A stretch of 64,000 nt of DNA from Muricea muricata (taxonomy: Eukaryota > Cnidaria > Anthozoa > Malacalcyonacea > Plexauridae). How positions within the stretch are numbered: position 1 is the first letter of the stretch; each line of letters begins with the position of its first letter. Of this stretch, positions 58,869 to 64,000 are shown piece after piece. The stretch covers positions 2,143,858-2,207,857 of the forward strand of contig OY979724.1 of assembly GCA_963855995.1 (NCBI GenBank), read 5' to 3'. The position numbers and the translations under genes are program-made. Under the pieces are notes generated by a model that was not told the DNA's origin, did no database searches, and was given only the letters and a program-made list of their open reading frames with translations.

Positions 58869-59765
58869 TGCTAAAATTGCTATAATGAAAATATCAAACA
58901 TGATACTCAAATACTGTACAGGCAAATAATGCAACAGATAGTGACAATAGTTTGGTTCTCTATTCTTGGTCACAATCATTGAATCCCAAGTGCCTAAACT
59001 ATCTAGCAACCACAATCTGTCCAGGGTTGAGCCCCCCCCCCCCCCCATGCATCGCAAGAGCTATTAATATATTTCTGAGCCATGTGATGGAGTATGTATC
59101 CACAAGCGAATGGACAGTAGGGCCAGTTAGCAGTGCAACACGGCGCTTTTTGATTATGCAGTTTACCGGCTGCCACCAGCCAGTTCAGGGTTCTTGCTGG
59201 CCAGAAAATGCAATTGACTGGCCGGCATAATGGTAATGATATGCGTGGACACACAAATTATACTGTGATGTATGCCGATCTACACTTAATATGACCAATT
59301 TGATTGAACACAATCCACAAAAGAAAAGCTAGATCCACACTATATCACATCGTCCAGAATGACTTTGCTTCGACAGTTACGACCAAATGGTGACTGGGCT
59401 TTACAAAGGCGCTTGCTCAAAAACACACAAACCAGTTTCTACCATAACTAAATTTAATTTAAACAGCAAATAATTCTATTCTTAATTTAATACTTTGTAC
59501 ATCAATGAACGAAATTTACAATCTCTCCCCCTATAATTTATAAATCTCCAAAAACAAAACTTTAAAGTTTAGGCTAAATTTGTTGGGCATCTTAAATTTA
59601 CAAATCTCCCAAAAAAATATCTAATGTTACAATAGCCCGGAGAACAAATTTCAAGTTCCCAGGAAAAATCGCAAAAACGTCGCAACCGAAATGCTTAAAT
59701 GCGCCTGAGGCTTGTTTGAGTTCCATTTATATCGGGAGTGAGAGGTTGAGTAAAAAATGTGAGGC
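58869..59765. other. No gene recognised
   Basis: A run of about 15 C lies at 59032-59046. Nothing else is recognised. Confidence 0.45.
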
Positions 59766-59769
59766 CAGA

Positions 59770-59955
59770 CTCAAATTGATGGAGCTATAAGACGTCCATA
59801 ATCCTCTGCGCGGTCAACTTAATTTCTGTGACTGTGTCGACCGGGTAGAGGACTAAGTTGACGGACGTCTATTTCCGCTATCTTTGGCTTCACTTTTTTG
59901 AAGGCCAAATGACTGAAGCTCTCACTCCAGTTATATATATGGAGCTCACTGGTGA
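59770..59955. mobile_element. Foldback element (CCTCTGCGCG family), copy 2
   Basis: GAGCTATAAGACGTCCATAATCC and CCTCTGCGCGGTC have an inverse in GACCGGGTAGAGGACTAAG. ATATATATGGAGCTCACTGG follows. It matches 33020-33220. Confidence 0.6.
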
Positions 59956-60211
59956 GGTTTCGTTCTTAATAAATGTTAATAACAAATTGGCCAGCGATTT
60001 GCTAGCGTTTACCTGGCAAGTACTTCATTTCCCCGGGCTGAGTGGACTTTTTTAAGAACGAAGCAGTACACATATATTAAGTTTCGTGCACTGATCCACT
60101 TTAGCACGGGGAGATGAAGTAGTTACCGTTTACCTTACTGTCAAGGGCTAAACGTGTGAGATTTAGCCAGATATATATGAGTCAATAACCATATAAACAA
60201 ATGAATGACAA

Positions 60212-60579
60212 TAGACCATTTGCACATGACGTCACACTGGGTGTTTCGGGGACAAATATATACATTCTCAAACAATTGAATTTTGATAAAATGTTGAAAT
60301 AGAACCCTTACTTCGATTTTTAAATATACGTTACAGTCGCTTATTACTTATTATTTTTTTATTATTAGAATTGCCACAGATATTCACAATAACATATAAA
60401 CATATAACATTCTACAGGACAACGTACGTGACTGGAGTGTGGAACAGAACTATCGTCCCAATTAATACCTCACACCTCACCTCATAACAAATGCGGCCAA
60501 CAAATGTAAACAATACCTAAAGTTTCGGTGAAAAGTTAGCCGAAATCGAGCGTAAAATGACGTCAGTGCAAGTGTTCTA
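60212..60579. mobile_element. MITE-like element overlapping the RGS 3' end
   Basis: TAGACCATTTGCACATGACGTC and its inverse TGACGTCAGTGCAAGTGTTCTA form the ends (two to three mismatches). The probable polyadenylation signal of the RGS gene lies inside. Confidence 0.5.
60358..60363 (-). terminator. Candidate polyadenylation signal of the RGS gene
   Basis: On the minus strand TCTAATAATAAAAAAATAAT contains AATAAA about 410 nt after the RGS stop codon. No closer canonical signal was seen. Confidence 0.35.
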
Positions 60580-60774
60580 AAGCTTCCATCTCAAGTGCAA
60601 TGACGATATGCGGTCAACCTTCACGCTAGCTAGATAAAAAAAAAACGTGCCAAGTCTGGTCGTCGTTGCACAAAACTTCACCACAAGGTAAACAAAAGCT
60701 GGTCCTCGCCAGTCCTTGTTGCACAATTTGCTCTCAGTTAAACCTTTGCGATTCCTTGCAATCTGTTTCGTACA

Positions 60775-63700
60775 TTATTTCTTCCGTGATTTGCCAGTGG
60801 TATCCTTTAGAATTTGATTGTATTTGTCCGAGCGTATGAATCGTGGATAGCTGTCTGTCTTCATGAGTTGAAAAATATGTTCCTAGCAAGAAAAAAAACA
60901 AAGACGTGTTTGTGGCTGTGCGAGCTTACTGGCACTAAACGAGGCGATAATAGAAGAAAGAGATGAGATGGAGTCCATACCTGTGCCTCGTCGAACGTGT
61001 TATAAGAGGGATTGTTCAGATTTAATTTGACATGATTGTAGGTTTTCGAGTCAACGTTTATGGCATGAGTTGATTCTTCATCCAGAAAATCACTGAAAAA
61101 AAAACAAGAGACATACAGACTTGAGTAACAATAGTAGCTCTCTGTCAGTTTTAAACTTTTTTTTTATATTCGATAGCTCAGTCAGTTCTAAACTGTTTTT
61201 TCTGGGGGTCCAGTAAGGGTCATCTCTTATTGATCCAGTGTTACTACAGGAGAAAACCAAACTAAACTAACTTTATTTATATTGGATAGTTCTATCAGTT
61301 CTAAACTGTTCTTGCTAGAGGTCCAGTAAGGATCATCTCTTATTGATCCAGTGTTACCACAGGAGGAAACCTACACTAAACTCACTTTATTTATGGTAAA
61401 TCTTACCTAAATATTTTATTGACCAAATTCGGCACGTTCATTCGTGGAGTTTGTTTTAATTCTTGACATGCTAACCAAAACCTACACGACAGAAATTAAC
61501 GATAAAACATTATAAGTTATTGATAACCATTCACTTTACCACTTTCACACAATTTTCTGGCCGGAAAGTTTATAAACCACAACCTGTCACGACAATTCTC
61601 ATCAATTCTCATCTTCGTTTAATCAGGACATGACAGTTGAGAAAACTCTCATAAAACTCTAGCTAGTTGTCAACGATGATCAACTCTTGTTCTCGTTTGA
61701 ACAGAATATGAGAGCTGAGAAAACTCTCACACAAACTCTCGCTTGTCAACTTTCAACAACTCTCATACAACTCTTCTTTTCGCTTGACCAGGACATGAGA
61801 GTTGAGAAAACTCTCACACAAACTTTCGCTTGTCAAGTCTTATCCTCGGATTTATAACAGTCAAACTTAGTAGCGACGTAGGTCGTTAAATCCGTCTCAT
61901 TTCGAAGCTGTTATTTTAGTTACCTTAAGTTCTCTGCACTAAATTCTTTCTCAAGAAAAGCGAGAAACATTTGTATTCCAACATGGTCGCTAAGCAGATC
62001 CAGAAAAGAATACGACCATCGCTGAATTCTGTGAGGAGTTAGCTTTTCCCTGAAAAATATTATAAAAAAATGTACTATAAGTTATGAGGATAAGCGTAGG
62101 AACCACTTAATAATTAAATAATTTAGAACACCTTTATATAACATGCAGATAATGTGGTGTTGTGGTTTGTGTCTGTATTGAGTCACAGACATTCACGAGA
62201 ATGAATGGAAACGATGGCTAAAGCGCTAAGGACGTTCGTGATATGCCATGATACGCTTTACTTTACAACACTGTAACTTCGCTTTAAATATACTCTAAAC
62301 AAGAACAGAAATGTCTATTATGCAACGATCGACTTTTTTTTAAACAAGGCCGAAAACCAGCGACTATTGTTTTGACAAAACTATTTTAACCGACATGCAA
62401 TCGCGATATTACTGAACTCGAAATTGCCGCTAACATTCAGTGCCAATTTCTAGCTTTATTAAACGCAAACGGAGTTTTAATGGTCGTTAGTAGTACAGAG
62501 ATTACCCTTCTGTTTTAAACTATGTAAAGATAAAGTCCTGAAATCTAGTTGCAGTAAAGTTAAAGGGCGCCAAAGTAAAGCGCATCAGGCCGTATCACGG
62601 ATGTAGCATCAGAAACGTTGGTGCTTCAGCTAGCGTTTTCAGTCCATCCCTTTGATTGTCTACGATTCAGTTCAAACACGAGCTTATCTCGAGTTTATTA
62701 TTTCTTCTTTATGGCAAAAACAGGTGAAACGATTAAAAATCGTACTTATTATTGCCAAGTGTTCTACGTTTCATGTTTCGTCTCGTTTCATTCATGACCC
62801 TTCAAATGCTGAGCACCGCAAAACTATTCCGGAATAAATATCAAACATGTTTTGTGCTGTAGATGAAGTGAATGCCAAATTTGTTGGCAGCACAGGAAAT
62901 TAGTGTCGTCAATGTATACCAAGAGGCAATGAAGGCAGCATTAATCTCACATGCCATCTGTTAAATCAATGTTATTAACACACATAACGTACTGTAGAAG
63001 GAAACTTAAACTAAACTAACTTTATTTCTACTGAACAGCTCTATCAGATCTAAACTGTTCTTTCTAGAGGTCCAGTAAGGATCATCTCTTATTGATCTAG
63101 TGTTAGTACAGCAGGAAACCTAAACTAACTTATACTGGATAGCGCTTGTTATAGCTAATGATAACTTTTAAAGCTTTGGCATTTTTTTAAAACAAAATTT
63201 TCCCATACACCATTAAAGGGCTAGGCTACCCAGTTTTCGTTTGCGACCAGCTACCAGTAGCTTATTTCGTTAGATCGCTGAACCAGAATAGCGCGGGCGC
63301 CACGAAGAAAGAAAAAAATCACATACAATTCTTATATGTAAGCTTATATGTATACACAATAGAAAACGAAACACATCCTTCCCAAGGATCTCCAATTTAA
63401 CTGCAGCACGTTTTTCTGAGGTAAAGGACGCGAAAACGAAAAAAAAGCGCTGCGAAGACGAAAATATCTCAAGATATGAAAACGTTGAACTTAATTGCCC
63501 GCGACACACATCCGCGGCAACTCGAAATATTGGACCCTCCACTGACGTCACGGCGCTCACAAAAAGAATAAGGCAACAAGATTTCAAGCGTGTAGGCACG
63601 AATTACAACGAACTGGTTAAGCGATATATATACATATATATCCTGTAAATTGGTATATACTTATAGTTTTTTTATGTCGTTTTCAAATATCTTCCAATTC

Positions 63701-64000
63701 ACTGGTGGATGATAAATTGGACAAGAGTTTTAGCAACAAAGTAATTTCATATTTGCATTTCACTCGAGGATCTGCATCATATCCGGAGGTAGCCAAAACT
63801 GGAAAAAGAAAGCGAGCAAAAAAGAGGCCAATCATCTCCACAAACGTTGAATTCTTCTAAGAACGGCCCGACTACATCAAGAACTAAGACATGTGCTTAG
63901 GTTTTGTAGCATTTTAAAGTTTCAAACGCTCTCAACACGAAGAAACGAATCCACATACCCTTCAATATCCCATCCGGCTTGGGAACAATTAACCCATTTG
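60775..64000 (-). CDS. R7-type regulator of G-protein signalling (RGS6/7-like), 3' five exons
   Basis: The gene runs leftward from beyond the window. Coding exons are 63959-64000 (partial), 61924-62049, 61407-61481, 60981-61092 and 60775-60882. All have GT..AG borders and compatible phases, and together they give 153 aa plus stop. The fragment begins with the end of the GGL region (WVNCSQAGWDIEG, compare WDIE in RGS6). A complete RGS domain follows: LTPHRIQRWSYSFLDLL, FLAFLEKEFSAENLRFWLAC, ELKQTPRMNVPNLVNKIF, INVDSKTYNHV, FDEAQEHIFQLMKTDSYPRF and IRSDKY. The RGS domain speeds GTP hydrolysis by G-alpha of the Gi/o class at the membrane. R7 members also bind Gbeta5 through GGL. The C-terminal tail is short (KDTTGKSRKK). 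DEP, DHEX and most of GGL must lie outside the window. It is convergent with DDX49. Confidence 0.88.
61163..61385. repeat. Two ~115-bp repeats in an RGS intron (third copy at 63008-63130)
   Basis: CTATCAGTTCTAAACTGTTC, GGTCCAGTAAGGATCATCTC, TTATTGATCCAGTGTTAC and CAGGAGGAAACC recur in this order in all three copies, separated by AACTAAACTAACTTTATTTA. Copies 1 and 2 are in tandem; copy 3 is in the large intron. Confidence 0.8.
61608..61836. repeat. Three ~75-bp tandem units in an RGS intron
   Basis: The unit runs TCTCATCTTCGTTTAATCAG, GACATGACAGTTGAGAAAAC, TCTCACACAAACTCTCGCTTG, with variants. It lies between the exons at 61407-61481 and 61924-62049. Confidence 0.75.
62050..63958 (-). other. 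Large intron of the RGS gene
   Basis: It is bounded by GTATGT (63953-63958) and TTTTTCAG (62050-62057) on the minus strand. It contains the third 115-bp repeat (63008-63130) and no recognised exon. The minus-strand ORF at 63270-63599 shows no RGS-gene domain (DEP, DHEX, GGL). Confidence 0.6.

Noticed and set aside
63270-63599. 109-aa minus-strand ORF considered as an upstream RGS exon
   Set aside because: It has no similarity to DEP, DHEX or GGL, and the flanking exons join in phase without it.

Overview
This is A+T-rich animal DNA, most likely from a cnidarian such as a coral or sea anemone. Its genes have introns with GT..AG ends and AATAAA signals, and most of the sequence is interspersed repeats. 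The cnidarian assignment is an inference from general character (a RecQ-like fragment and many inverted-repeat elements, both common there). No organism-specific marker was seen. No rRNA, tRNA or CRISPR was found.

Three host genes are well supported. (1) A single-exon gene at 10708-11430 (+) encodes a 240-aa FAM181-like protein, with a TATA/CCAAT promoter near 9.7 kb and AATAAA at 11633. (2) A three-exon gene at 55798-58226 (+) encodes DDX49, a DEAD-box RNA helicase of ribosome biogenesis; all motifs are present in 436 aa. (3) The last five coding exons of an R7-type RGS gene (RGS6/7-like) run on the minus strand from the right window edge to 60775. Genes 2 and 3 converge.

The rest is mobile or repetitive. 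0-6 kb holds several short inverted-repeat elements. One of them (4564-5059) has a 9-bp target duplication and carries a RecQ-helicase N-terminal fragment. 14.4-25.6 kb is a mosaic of inverted and direct duplications built round a family of very small ORFs (about 70 aa) that I do not recognise. These are combined with coiled-coil or LINE-ORF1-like cassettes and a shared promoter module. 25.6-27.5 kb holds a SINE and large palindromes. Three related non-autonomous Harbinger elements lie at 27.8-30.5, 42.8-45.3 and 52.8-55.3 kb; one has its empty site preserved nearby. 35.7-40.8 kb holds minisatellite and roughly 300-bp tandem arrays. 46.5-52.8 kb is a tandem array of units of about 2.4 kb. A Tc1-like element folded tail-to-tail sits in the (TA)n tract that ends the first unit.

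The strongest candidate for something undescribed is the small-ORF family at 16.0-25.6 kb. Copies keep the frame and the last 22 residues, while the front part varies mostly by amino-acid-changing substitutions. The upstream module is reused in front of unrelated coding cassettes.
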